In this document: piece after piece, positions 10,726 through 22,269 of the stretch
Layout: each line of letters opens with the position of its first letter
Numbering within the stretch: the stretch's first letter is position 1
Assembly (NCBI GenBank): GCA_009809945.1
Contig: WTPW01000500.1
Location: forward strand, 62,001-126,000
Direction of reading: 5' to 3'
Length of the DNA stretch: 64,000 nucleotides
DNA from: Gigaspora margarita
Taxonomy: Eukaryota; Glomeromycota; Glomeromycetes; Diversisporales; Gigasporaceae
Notes under the pieces: generated by a model
The model's database searches: none
Seen by the model: only the letters and a program-made list of their open reading frames with translations
Told to the model about the DNA's origin: nothing
Translations under genes and position numbers: made by a program

Positions 10726-11020
10726 CAACTCACTTACAATTCACTTCAAAGACACCACATTTCATTGACACTCATTTCATTAGTAAGTCTATTTTACAAA
10801 AGAACAATTTATAGTCAAGTTCGTTTCTTAGATAATATATTTTACTGACAGCAAATTTTGCAAACATTGTCGCTAGGATCAAATTAAAATTATAATCAAG
10901 TTATATGAGCTATTAGCTGTTTACGAAATGAACTTGTCTGAAATTAATCATCTGTAAAATAAGCTTGTCTGTGAAACGAGTGTCAATGAAATGTGGTGAG
11001 TGTTGATGAATGATATGGAC
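10726..11020. mobile_element. Foldback element F1, copy 2
   Basis: Inverted arms: the left (about 10730-10815) carries CACCACATTTCATTGACACT, and the right (about 10940-11020) carries the inverted AGTGTCAATGAAATGTGGTG. ATTTTACA and GACAAG blocks match the F1 copies at 4693-5012 and 53083-53400. It is non-coding. Confidence 0.6.
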
Positions 11021-11319
11021 CTATTAGATTTAGGAGTGATGAACGATTATCGGGAGCCACAATAATTTGGAGAGCTTGTCAAATGCAAGATTGGAAGACT
11101 TTATGGAATTAGATATTCGATTTGTCGCCTCAACCTTTATGGCTTTATGCCATGATCCTTATAGTATCTTGCTAGACGCAGGTCTTTCCTGGTTAATGTT
11201 GTAATCACATGCGATTGTTGAATTAAATTACTAAGATTATAAAGAGGTTATCTTTTTTATTTTTTGTTTTTAGATATTTTCGCTTGCTTATTTATTAGTA
11301 GGTGCAGATGGGTTTTTTT

Positions 11320-11590
11320 CCACTACCATTCAGGCAATGCAAGGACCTCTTATTTGATGATTAAGCACTGTAGCTGCAATGATAGTACTAGAGCCACTTG
11401 TTTAGCTTTGCGACCGTGATAGCGGTGCAAGTTTTCATTTTGGCGATTAAGCTCCATGGTGATAGCAATGCAAGGACCTTTTGTTTGTGGTTGGGTTCGA
11501 CAGTGATCATAGTGAAAAGATCTTTCATGTGCTGATTAGACTCCAAGGTTATGAGAGCACAACAAGAATCTTATATCTGTAAATAGATTT
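11320..11590. repeat. Degenerate minisatellite, unit about 60 bp
   Basis: Loose repeats of a unit like GTGATAGCAATGCAAGGACC, then a T-rich TTGTTTG, then GATTAAGCTCCATGG recur four to five times. The same motif reappears at about 12960-13060, 13235-13290 and 13442-13545, so an ancient array has been split by inserts (including the TIR elements at 12490 and 13293). Confidence 0.5.
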
Positions 11591-11599
11591 CATGGTAAG

Positions 11600-12485
11600 G
11601 ACATACAAAATTAATTTTTCGTTTTGCATTACTTGCTGGCCCATTTTTTCGACTTTTCAAAAAAAAAAAGAAAATTTTTTTGAAGTCCCAATTATGTTAA
11701 TCATTCTATTTTTGCTATTATTTTTATAAATCTATCCGGTGTTTCACTCTTAAAACAAAATTTCTGCGCCCTTACGATCATGATCCGATCGCCTTATCGA
11801 TCATCCTTAAACCTTAAACCGTCCCACCCACTGTTTATCCCTTCCTAAATTACCGGTACTACATTATTGCCTTATCTGGTAGTTAAATTAAAACATGTCC
11901 CGGATCCCCAATAACTCAAACGCCCCGATGTTGATATTGAATAAACCACACCAGCTAGGAAGTATAAATTAACGCGTCCTTTGAATTGCTTATGATCATT
12001 CCAGGCTTTCCTATTATCGCAAATCTTCTAGCCTGATGAAGAGCGATAATAAAGGACTGTTGGAGATTAATAAATCGGGTGTAAGACTTGAATTGGTAGA
12101 GATAATTCAATTGGTGTAAATAGGAATAAAGAGTGCAATTGGCGGAAGGAAATTGATTTTCAGGCAATGTCTGAGTGAATTCCTCCTTTATAATAAGTCT
12201 TCTGAGTGATTTCTTTTATATAGTATTGGCTAAATTATTGACATTGTGTTTATTGAATTGTTTTATTGAGTTATGACTTGTTGATACATTGATTTATTAT
12301 TTGATACATTCTTCGCTATTACATATTGAATCCTTTTTATTATTCTCAAACCGCCTTATTCTTCTACCCGAATTATCTCTTATTTCTCAGACCCGATATC
12401 CATTAAGACCCAACCCAATTACCTTAATTTCCGCTTACTATCCAAATAGCAAACCGGCGGGTCTAATATCTCCCGACAACTCATA
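11600..12485. other. Intergenic, no gene recognised
   Basis: I see no supported gene. GC content is somewhat higher around 11750-11900 and 12360-12480 than in neighbouring repeats, but all frames are short and lack motif or splice support. Confidence 0.45.
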
Positions 12486-12489
12486 CAGC

Positions 12490-12713
12490 GGGGGTCCCAA
12501 AAATTCCGGGTCTGGATGCGTCGGAGTGCATCGGATCTTGGTCGGCTGGATCGGATCGATCAATTTTGCCCAAGATCATAAAAAATTTTACTAATAAATC
12601 ATATCCATTCATTAAGTAAAAAATGCCCAGCACTTAATTTTGCTATAGAACCTGCTAACAATTAGGCGACCTGAATCCGACGCATCCGACCCGGAAATTT
12701 GGAGATAGCCCTG
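12490..12713. mobile_element. TIR MITE with GC-rich ends
   Basis: The left end has AATTCCGGGTCTGGATGCGT followed by CGGA. The right end is its inverted partner TCCGACGCATCCGACCCGG followed by AAATTTGGAG. The arms are about 35 bp and the interior is A/T-rich. The flanking duplication could not be fixed. It is non-coding. Confidence 0.55.
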
Positions 12714-13062
12714 TAAAAATCATCTTCCAACCGATAGTAACACCGGTGTTACTCAATTGAGACCTTAATTTCTCATAATTACCCGATAGAAATGGTTAAA
12801 AAAAAAAAAAGTCTAATTTTCTGATCCCACGTTATGCATTAACTGTATAGCCTTAGGTATTAACATGGGTTTATTAATTTACAGTATACTGGTATTAAAG
12901 AAGAAAAAAAAATCCAGCCTGCCGTCCGAAATAACAATTTATGCGAAAATGAAAATCATTTTTATTTCATGAGTAGGCTCCATGACAATATCAGAATAAG
13001 AGGTTTTTCGCTCGATAATTGAGTACCACGGCCATGATAGCACTAAAATGATTTTTTTTTTT

Positions 13063-13221
13063 TATAGAGGGGGTAATAAACATCACTTAATATAAAAATC
13101 ATATTAACTGTTCGAAAAAAATTTTTTAGCCAATCAAAATCTCATGTTTTTTACCCCATGTTTAGAGTTGCAGATCGTTTATTAGTGTTATGTTAAACAT
13201 AGGATCAAATTGGAACGGCCT
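13063..13221. repeat. Dispersed repeat, CpG-preserved copy
   Basis: From TAGAGGGGGTAATAAACATC this copy matches 63412-63580 for about 160 bp. Most differences place CG here where the other copy has CA or TG (TGTTCGAAA versus TGTTCAAAA; GCAGATCGTTTATTAGTG versus GTAGATTATTTATTAGTA; CGGCC versus TGGCC). Confidence 0.75.
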
Positions 13222-13292
13222 AACAACAGTGAAAGGGCTATTGTTTCGTGAAAGGTTCCATGGCAATAATGATGCAAGGGTCTTCTTGATAC

Positions 13293-13443
13293 TGTTGCAT
13301 CTAAAGTAGCATTCTATCTGAAGTAGCTACTTATATATTTAAAGTAGCACCTAAATTACGACTTAGTGCATGCACGAAGATCTAATTTCAGGGGTTTAAT
13401 TTTAGTCAAGCGCTACTTCAGATGGGCTACTTTAGATGCAACA
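13293..13443. mobile_element. Short TIR MITE
   Basis: The ends GTTGCATCTAAAGTAGC and GCTACTTTAGATGCAAC are inverted, followed inward by ATCTGAAGTAGC and GCTACTTCAGAT. Total length is about 150 bp. It interrupts the degenerate minisatellite. It is non-coding. Confidence 0.6.
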
Positions 13444-13559
13444 ATACCACAGTTGTGATAGCAATGTGAGAACTTATTATTGGTGCTTGGGCCCTATATT
13501 TGCAATAGCATTGTAAGACTTCTTGTTTGGTGATTGCATACTCGCCTGTCACTATATAT

Positions 13560-14080
13560 ATATAATGCTATGTAGCTAATTCTTGTTTCGCTGTAATTTT
13601 CTCTTGGATACATTTTCCTGTGCAACAGATACAGTGGCTTAGTGAGTATTAGGCTGCTACAACATACGTATACTTAATTGTTATAAATATGCTATGTGAA
13701 TGGTTAACTTGGGCCTCAGGTATTTAAAGTAGATACCCAAGCATTTTAGCGTATAGTCTGTAATTGATAACATTTCCATGTATTTTTCCTTTTGCATTAA
13801 TAAATTCGTCTGACCGAGCAATTATCATAGTAAACGTTATAATTGAAGCATTCAAAATAACGACTTACTTTTTATATTGATTTGTGATGATTTGGCCAGA
13901 AAGCTTTTTTAATCAGTAAGGTCGACAAAAATTGACAAAAATTTTTTTTGTTACCAGTTTACATAGGTTGCTTGATCATGAGTTTGAACCTGTTGGTCTT
14001 ATGAAATGATGGTGCATTATTATCACGTGGCAACATCCTTTAAAGAAAATTTGCCTCGACTCAAGTCAACCTGATTCACT
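13560..14080. other. Intergenic flank upstream of the tandem BTB-TLDc array
   Basis: No gene is visible. It forms the left border of the segmental duplication; the unit-specific sequence (TTTCATGTGATCTGCTAATT) starts at about 14085 and recurs upstream of the other three units at about 19400, 23138 and 29279. Confidence 0.5.
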
Positions 14081-14188
14081 AGTTTTCATGTGATCTGCTA
14101 ATTTTTGTACTACATTGCATTGCTTATTTTATGAATGTCGTCGTATATTCAGGCGTATAAAATTTTAATTTTAACTTATACAAGAATA

Positions 14189-15734
14189 ATGGCAATTAAG
14201 CACTTTGAAAAACTTTCAGATAANTATATTGAGCTTCTTGAAAAAGGAAATGACTTTAACGTTATTATTAAAGTAGGAAAATCTACAGATATAGGAGAAT
14301 TTAAGGCACATTCAGCCATTTTAAGATGTAGGTCTTCTTATTTTCAGAATAAATTAGAAAATATCACAAAAGATGCAAACGGCATTATAAAAATTGATTT
14401 AAACCCGTATATTTCTATTCAACAATTTGAAATAATTATTAAGTAAGTTATATATAATACTTTTAATTAATAACATTTAATGATTGCTATATAAGCTTAT
14501 TACGTATGCAAATTTAATTTGATTCTAATAATTAGATATATCCATGGAGGCATTGTTTCTCTGGAAAATATTGATACACAATTTATTTTTGATATTATTT
14601 TAGTTGTTGATGAGTTTCTTCTTGATGAATTAGTTGGATCTCTTGAAACTCATTTAATCGAGTCTAAAGCTCACTGGTTACGATCTCATTTTGCACATGT
14701 TTATAAGACATGTTTCCAAAATAATAAATTAAAAGAACTACAAAAATGGTGCAATAACATTTTGGCAAAATACCCAAGCATTATTTTTGATTCTGAAGAT
14801 TTTAATACTCTAAATGAAAATGCATTGGTTTCACTTATTAAGCGTGACGAATTGCAAATAGAAGAAATAAAGATTTGGAATTATATTATAAAATGGGGAA
14901 TTGCTCAGAATTCTAATTTGCCTTCTGATCCTGAAGATTGGTCTGATGAAAATTTTGCGGCTCTTAAGGTTTCTTTGAAAAATTGTTTACCTCATATCCG
15001 TTACTTTCAATTGTCTGGCAAAGATGTTGCAGACCATGTATTTCCGTATTTTCAAATTCTTGAAAAAAAAACTTTGGAAAGATTTGAATAAAAGTATTCT
15101 GTCATCCGATCATGAAATTACTTCAACAATCCTACCACCTCGCATTATTGTAAAATCAGAATTACCAACTAGATCAAATGAACCATTTTCAACTGTTATT
15201 AATGAAGAACATGCAGCTGAAATTGCATCATGGATTGATAAAAATGCTACTGCATATAATACAAGAAATAATCCATACGAATTTAAATTACTTCTTCGTG
15301 GAAGTAAAGATGGATTTACCCGTGAATCATTTTGGAATTTATGCAATAAGAAAGCAAATACCGTTACAGTTATAAAGGCTAAAGGCAATGACAATATTGA
15401 AAGAATTTTGGGTGGATACAGTCCAGTTGCATGGGATAATACGATAAATGATTATATTAGTTGTCAGGATAGCTTTATTTTTTCATTAAAAAATGATGAG
15501 GTCCAAAATTCTATTTTAAGTCGTATTAAAAATCCAGCGATTGCTATTTATAGTCATAGGAATAGCGGTATAAATTTTGGTTATTCAAATCTTGCAATGT
15601 TTTATGGTCATGATGAGCAAAATAATGGTTGCACTGTTTATAGCTGTACGTATTATGAAAAAACAATCGCACCTGTAAAAAATTTTTTTGTAAACGAATA
15701 TGAAGTATTTCAAATTTATAAGAAGTCTAAATAA
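14189..15734 (+). CDS. BTB-BACK-TLDc protein, tandem copy 1 (frameshifted at an A9 run)
   Basis: Two exons. Exon 1 is 14189-14442 and exon 2 starts at 14536; the intron has GTAAGT at 14443, a CTAAT branch-like site and AG at 14535. Start: MAIKHFEKLS is conserved in all copies, so the in-frame upstream ATG at 14135 is not preferred. Domains expected from intact copies: BTB about 20-125, BACK about 136-210, TLDc about 305-480. In exon 2 the run after LEKK (15063-15071) has nine A instead of eight. The frame therefore ends at 15091 as a BTB-BACK protein of about 269 residues, and TLDc continues in the +1 frame to the stop at 15734. BTB-BACK proteins commonly act as Cullin-3 adaptors and TLDc is linked to oxidative stress and V-ATPase regulation; the role here is unknown. 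One ambiguous base lies at 14224. AATAAA overlaps the stop codon. Confidence 0.75.
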
Positions 15735-15971
15735 AGACCAGATGGTTATTATGTCACCGTAAGTATAACATATTTGCACAAAAACGGATTAATATGTTAT
15801 ATTATTTCATTGGTTCTAAACTTATTATATATTACGATATTCGGGATATTTGTACACGAAACAATCATCTCGTTATATTCAATCTTGAAATTTGATCATT
15901 AAATGGTGTTTTATTGATTTTCACATACAAAAGTTTGAAAATCTTATAAAATTTAAGAGCTTAGATAAAAA

Positions 15972-16690
15972 ATGGCAATTCAGAACTTTGAAAAACTTTC
16001 AAACATCATATTGAACTCTTTGAAAAAGGAAGTGACTTTAACATGATTATGAGAAAACCAAACGATTGCAATCTATATCTATTGTTAACTAGCATAAACT
16101 TTAATTAAAGTTAAACAAATGTAAACATTTTAATTCACTATACTGTTATATGGAATAGGAGTCATCTATTGATGGACGATTACTTATTTATAAGATTAGA
16201 AGTAACTGCAATTATTTATGAATTTCGTTAACAAATGTTAATCATATTTTGTGTTAAAGATTAAATTTCTTCTTACATGTGTATAATTATCCAAAAATTA
16301 CGTAATTAATATTAGAATTACATAAATTTGTCGTTATATTTATTGAGTCTTAAATTTTAAATGATTAATATTTTTCATAAAAAAAACCAAAAATATTATG
16401 TAATGATATCTAATAAATTTAACCCATCATTATAATTATCCGTATAAAACCGAATGTACTGTAAAAAAAGATTTAATACTATATAACAGATAACGACAGT
16501 ATTATTTGGATTAAACATTTAATTTTTACTTAAGTTGATTTAGTATCCAAGATCCATTTTAAATTGATTTCACAGATGTCTCATTTATTCACAACATGTA
16601 CATAAATTTTCAACCAATTTTAATACTAAGACATGTCTTTGGAAATTTTGTTTCTCTGGAAATCTTTGATACTAAATTTAAATTTATGTA
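15972..16690 (+). pseudogene. Relic of a second BTB gene (unit 1)
   Basis: From an ATG at 15972 the sequence reads MAIQNFEKLSN, then after a 1-nt loss IELFEKGSDFNMIM, a clear match to exon 1 of the neighbouring BTB genes. At about 16640-16690 GNFVSLEIFDTKFKF matches the start of exon 2 (GGIVSLENIDTQFIF). The region between and after is degenerate. The same relic follows the gene in all four units, so it predates the tandem duplication. Confidence 0.65.
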
Positions 16691-16968
16691 ATCAGTTCCG
16701 ATAATTACATTATTATTACATTTTACGTATCATTATTTCACTTATCGTTATCAAACCCTCAAATATTGCTTTGAACATTTTTTCCCATTATTGCATTTTT
16801 ACACACACTTATCATTCATTATTTTATTTTCACAATCACTTTTCATTCATTACTTCATAATTTGTAAATCTCGCATAATTTTTTAAGAAAGGGCAAAGTA
16901 TTCATCAAGTAGTATATCTTAGTCCAAACTTCCTACAAATCGCTTCCATTTGCAACCTACTCATGCAA

Positions 16969-18060
16969 TCATCAGAACATTATTTCATGTTTCCTCGTTA
17001 CTGTGATTATGGCCATCAAATCATACTATGCCAAAAAGAGACGACTATTTAGTCGGTGGTTTGCTTTCCGGGTCAGGATGAAGATTATTCAAAGGATACT
17101 CTAACCAAGTTATATATTAATTGTTTTGAAATTGCTGGCAAAGCACCGTCGAGTTGCAATTTCACGTTGAAAAAGATTTCACATTGTATTAAGCAACGAT
17201 AAAAATCAATCATGCGGCAAAAAAGGTATTATAATCTTTTATGTAGGAACCGATGTCACCTATTTCTAAAGTGCTACAATGACGAAGAAAGCAGTATTTT
17301 CAATCGTATAAAAGAATAGAAGACTCTCCTAGATGATAAAAAAGTTCAGCTTTATTGGATTAGTCTTGACAAGAAAAACGGAAATTTTCATAATAGAAGG
17401 GTCCCATGCAAAGTCAACTAACCATTCTGTCCTATGATTTTTTTTTTTTTTTTTTTTTTTTATACAAAAAGTACCTCAAAAGAGGCCACAAGGAATTGAC
17501 GAAATCGATGATTACAAATGGATTGAAAAATTGTGAATCAATCAAGACAGAAGATATTTGGTCAATATTTAAGTTGTCATTTTTGAGGCTTCCCACTACC
17601 ATAGACTTACCACTCTTTATCATTAAGCACGAAGACGCAACTCTAGAAATGGAAAAAGTTACTGTGATTGACAATCTTCTAAAAAAAAAAAAAAGGGGTG
17701 AACTTTATTGGAATATTGTTGGTGTATCTTTTAACACTTCTAATTTTCTTAATTTTGCCGATTCTATTAATTATAGCATCAAGGCACCTGACCTAATCGC
17801 AATGAAAAGCTTAAAGAAAAAGCATCTGAATTTGGCGATCCAAAAGGTAACAGATCTTCGTTTCACGTTAGGAAAAGATAAAGGAAACTCTCCAGGATTT
17901 CCTTTCGTTTTGAAAATCTGACTGAGTGAACACTGTTCTCCTATTCACAGGCACTCTAATTCTCTCGCATTCATCAAGGTTCTATATAATGACGAGACTG
18001 GAGCTTGAAGAAAACAAATGTATTTAGTATGATTTTTGTCCTTTCAAGATGGTAAAATTA
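16969..18060 (+). pseudogene. Decayed gene of unknown function, unit 1 copy
   Basis: A protein-like reading runs through several frames: EHYFMFPRYCDYGHQIILCQ (near 16975), FPGQDEDYSKDTLTKLYINC (near 17070), DDKKVQLYWISLDKK (near 17335), then the open frame 17406-17921 with TEDIWSIFKLSFLRLPTTID, and finally HRHSNSLAFIKVLYN (near 17950). Frameshifts, stops and long T and A runs (17440-17460, 17682-17693) break it. The same decayed gene recurs in units 2, 3 and 4 with different lesions. I do not recognise the family. In-frame conservation of fragments between units suggests a coding gene before the duplication. Confidence 0.45.
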
Positions 18061-18083
18061 TACGTATTTCAACCAAATCCTAC

Positions 18084-19386
18084 TAGAGTTGGGCAACGAA
18101 ACGAAAGTTACCCGAAACTAGTTTCGGAAACGGTATAATCCGAAACTAATTTCGGATTTTTTAAAAAAAGATCCGAAATTCCCGAAACTTGAAACTCCGA
18201 AACTATAATCCGAAACCCTCCGAAACTATGCAACCAATCAGGTCAAGATCTCGTGTAATCAAAACTTTGAAAAATCTAAAAATAATTGATGACAAAATAT
18301 TTTACTATATAACCAAATTTTGTGCACTTTTAGCACAAAATATTATCAATGATCTGACTTACCTAATCTAACCCTACCTAACCCTAAACCTAAATCTTCA
18401 ATTTTTAAAAAATTTATTAATTGATCAGTGATAATCACTTACAATGATATTTAGTTTAAAATATTTTTTAAAAAAATAAAAAATAAGATATTTAAATTTT
18501 TTTAAAAATACAAAAAATGCCTATAAACATTATTCATAAATTACGTGTATTTAAATAATTAAAATTTAAATTATATATAAAAATAAAGTAAATATTAATA
18601 TTACACCAGTGGATATCAATCCACTCTTATATAATCATAGTAAATATTAATATTACACTAGTGGATATCAATATCCACCCTTATATAATAATATTATTAG
18701 AAATATTATAACACCCTATAATACAGACTAGGTTATGTTTATATTTAGGGTTAGGGCTAGGGTTAGAATTAGGTTAGAGCTAGAGTTTATAGTAAAATTG
18801 CGAGAGAACATTTTTTGTTAGTAATGCAACAGGTGTAACTCTAGAAAATCTTGAGATATTTGAGAATTTTGAAAAGTGATTTAATATAGGGTGCTAAATG
18901 TTATATAACATGGTGTTATAAATATATAAAAATTTGCTAAAATTTGATTGGTTAGTTTAGGGTAGGATATTGATATCCCGGTATCAATTAATAAAAATAG
19001 TCAAAAATAAATACATATATTTTTGATTGTAGAATAATATTAATTTCAATGATCTATCTTAATTATTTATTCGCCTTTAATATTTATTGTTATTACACAC
19101 AAACAATCCTTCACGCTTATTAATTGCTTAATTTATGATACATTTATATCAATAACATATTTAAAATCGATTTCCAACTACAATTATATCTGCTGTATGC
19201 TAAAATTAAACTTCGATATTACTGATAGCTGCTAATAATTAGTCTGACTGTATTTAATTAGAACGAGCAAAAATTTTAAGTTTTAACAGTTTCTTGGCTC
19301 CGGATAGGGTTTCGAGTTACGGATGAGTTTTCGGGGTTTCGGGTAAGATTTCAGAAGCTATATTTCGAAACCAGAAACTTTCGAAG
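18084..19386 (+). mobile_element. TIR element with CCGAAAC subterminal repeats, unit 1
   Basis: The left end is TAGAGTTGGGCAACGAAAC (18084) followed by many CCGAAAC motifs. The right side has inverted GGTTTCG motifs (19305-19385), but its terminal inverted repeat is lost here; the unit 3 copy (28368-29241) keeps both ends. This copy carries an extra 415-bp insertion at 18588-19002. It contains CTAACCCTACCTAACCCTAA (18368-18387). It is non-coding, and the family resembles hAT MITEs by its ends. Confidence 0.6.
18588..19002. mobile_element. 415-bp insertion present in unit 1 only
   Basis: It is absent from the corresponding position of unit 3 (28820-28830). It is flanked by AAAAATAAA on both sides (18579-18587 and 19003-19011), a candidate 9-bp duplication, although in A/T-rich DNA this is weak. 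It contains a direct duplication of TAAATATTAATATTACAC, then AGTGGATATCAAT, and a telomere-like TTAGGGTTAGGGCTAGGGTT (near 18746). No clear inverted termini are seen. Confidence 0.5.
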
Positions 19387-19513
19387 TCGAGATCACCAGT
19401 TTCATGTGATCTGCTAATTTTTGTACTACATTGCATTACTTATATACGTCTGTACGTACAGTACGTCGTACATTCAAGGCTTATAAAATTTAATTTTAAT
19501 TTATACAAAAATT

Positions 19514-21056
19514 ATGGCAATTAAGCACTTTGAAAAACTTTCAGATAATTATATTGAGCTTCTTGAAAAAGGAAATGACTTTAACGTTATTATTAAAGTA
19601 GGAAAATCTACAGACATAGGAGAATTTAAGGCACATTCAGCCATTTTAAGATGTAGGTCTTCTTATTTTCAGAATAAATTAGAAAAAATCACAAAAGATG
19701 CAAATGGCATTATAAAAATTGATTTAAACCCACATATTTCTATTCAACAATTTGAAATAATTATTAAGTAAGTTATATATAATACTTTTAATTAATAACA
19801 TTTAATGATTGCTATATAAGTTTAATACGTATGCATATTTAACTTGATTATAATAATTAGATATATCTATGGAGGTATTGTTTCTCTGGAAAATATTGAT
19901 ACCCAATTTATTTTTGATCTTATTTTAGTTGTTGATGAGTTTCTTCTTGATGAATTAGTTGGATCTCTTGAAACTCATTTAATCGAATCTAAAGCTCACT
20001 GGTTACGATCTCATTTTACACATGTTTATAAGACATGTTTCCAAAATGATAAATTAAAAGAACTACAAAAATGGTGCAATAGCATTTTGGCAAAACACCC
20101 AAGCATTATTTTCGATTCTGAAGATTTTAATACTCTTAATGAAAATGCGTTGGTTTCACTTATTAAACGTGACGATTTGCAAATGGAAGAAATAAAGATT
20201 TGGAATTATATTATAAAATGGGGAATTGCCCAAAATTCTAATTTGCTTTCTGATCCTGAAGATTGGTCAGATGAAAATTTTGCGGCTCTAAAGGATTCTT
20301 TGAAAAATTGTTTACCTCATATCCGTTATTTTCAATTGTCTGGCAAAGATGTTGCAGACCATGTATTTCCGTATTTTCAAATTCTTGAAAAAAAAACTTT
20401 GGAAAGATTTGAATAAAAGTATTCTGTCATCCGATCATGAAATTACTTCAACAATCCTACCACCCCGCATTATTGTAAAATCAGAATTACCAACTAGATC
20501 AAATGAACCATTTTCGAAAGTTATTAATGAAGAACATGCAGCTGAAATTGCATCATGGATTGATAAAAATGCTACTGCATATAATACAAGAAATAATCCA
20601 TACGAATTTAAATTACTTCTTCGTGGAAGTAGAGATGGATTTACCCGTGAATCATTTTGGAATTTATGCAATAAGAAAGCAAATACCGTTACAGTTATAA
20701 AGGCTAAATGCAATGACAATATTGAAAGAATTTTGGGTGGATACAGTCCAGTTACATGGGATAATACGATAAATGGTTATATTAGGTGTCAGGATAGCTT
20801 TATTTTTTCATTAAAAAATGATGAGGTCAAAAATTCTATTTTAAGTCGTGTGAAAAATCCAGTGTATGCTATTTATAGTGAGATGTCTAGCGGTATAAAT
20901 TTTGGTTGCCCAGATCTTGCAATGTTTTATAGTAATAATGGGCAACATAATGGTTGCACTATTAACTATGTGCATTACGAAAGAAGAATCGCACCTGTGC
21001 AAAGTTTTTCTGTAAACGAATATGAAGTATTTCAAATTTATAAGAAGTCTAAATAA
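19514..21056 (+). CDS. BTB-BACK-TLDc protein, tandem copy 2 (frameshifted at the same A9 run)
   Basis: Exon 1 is 19514-19767 and exon 2 starts at 19861, with the same GTAAGT...AG intron as copy 1. The BTB and BACK parts differ from copy 1 at only about a dozen residues. The run after LEKK (near 20388-20396) again has nine A, so the continuous frame ends at 20416 and TLDc lies in the +1 frame to 21056. The last 65 residues of TLDc before VNEYEVFQIYKKSK differ strongly from copy 1 (for example SEMSSGINFGCPDLAMFYSN against SHRNSGINFGYSNLAMFYGH) but match copy 3 over the first half. A TATA-like TTATAAAAT lies about 33 bp upstream of the ATG and is shared by all units. Either this is a BTB-BACK truncation, a slippage-dependent gene, or a homopolymer sequencing error. 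Confidence 0.75.
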
Positions 21057-21293
21057 AGACCAGATGATTATTATGTCACCGTAAGTATAACATATTTGCA
21101 CGAGAATGGATTAATAGTTTATATTATTTCATTGGTTCTAAATTTATTATATATTATGATATTCGGGATATTTGTACACGAAACAATCGTCTCTTTCTAT
21201 TCAATCTTGAAATTTAATCATTGAATGGTGTTTTATTGATTTTCACATACAAAAGTTTGAAAAACTTATAAAATTTAAAAAATTTGATAAAAA

Positions 21294-21990
21294 ATGGAAT
21301 TCTGAACTTTGAAAAACTTTCAAACATCATATTGAACTCTTTGAAAAAGGAAATTACTTTAACATGATTATGAAAATACCAAACGAATGCAATCTATATC
21401 TATTGTTTAACTAGCATAAAATTTAATTAAAGTTAAACAAATGTAAACATTCTAATTCACTATTATGTTATATTGAATAGGAGTCATCTATCGATGGACG
21501 ACTACTTATTTATAAAATTAGAAGTAACTGCAATTATTTATGAACTTCGTTAACAAATGTTAATCATATTTTGCGTCATAGATTAAAATTTCTTCTTACA
21601 TGTGTATAATTATCCAACAATTATTACATCAATTTGTCGTTATATCTATTGAGTCTTAAATTTTAAATGATTAATATTTTTCACAAAAAAAAAAAAAATA
21701 TATTAAGTAATGATATCTAATAAATTTAACCCATCATTAGAATCATCCGTATTATACCGAATGTACTGTAAAAAAAGATTGAATATTATATAACGACAGT
21801 ATATTATTTGGATGAAACATTCAATTTTTACTTGAGTCGAATTAATATCCAAGATCCATTTTAAATTGATTTCACAGATGTCTCATTTATTCACAACATG
21901 TACATAAATTTTGAACCAGTTTTAATACTAAGACATGTGTCTTTGGAAATTTTGTTTCTCTGGAAATCTTTGTTACTAAATTTACATTTA
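21294..21990 (+). pseudogene. Relic of a second BTB gene (unit 2)
   Basis: Same relic as at 15972-16690: a broken exon-1 part reading FEKLSN and ELFEKGN(Y)FNMIM after frame changes, and an exon-2 part with GNFVSLEIF near 21950-21985. It is decayed beyond function. Confidence 0.6.
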
Positions 21991-22269
21991 TGTAATCAGT
22001 TCCCATAATTACATTATTATTACATTTTACGTATCATTATTTCACTTCTCGTTATCAAACCCTCAAATATTGCTTTGATCATTATTTTCCCATTATTACA
22101 TTTTTACACACACTTATCGTCATTACTTTATTTTCACAACCACTTTTCATTCATTACTTCATAATTTGTAAATCTCGTATAATTTTTTAAAAAAGGGCAA
22201 AGTATTCATCAAGTAGTATATCTTAGTCCAAACTTCCTACAAATCTCTTCCATTTGCAACCTACTCATG

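Noticed and set aside
12289..12594. 101-codon frame
   Set aside because: It runs into a MITE end, has no motif, and shows no splice or promoter support.
15060..15095. A short intron that would restore the frame in copies 1 and 2
   Set aside because: No GT...AG pair fits around the A run, and copies 3 and 4 are colinear there without an intron.
15110..15394. Minus-strand open frame of 94 codons, repeated at 20435, 25169 and (shorter) 31386
   Set aside because: It is the antisense shadow of the linker/TLDc coding region; it recurs only because the genes are duplicated.
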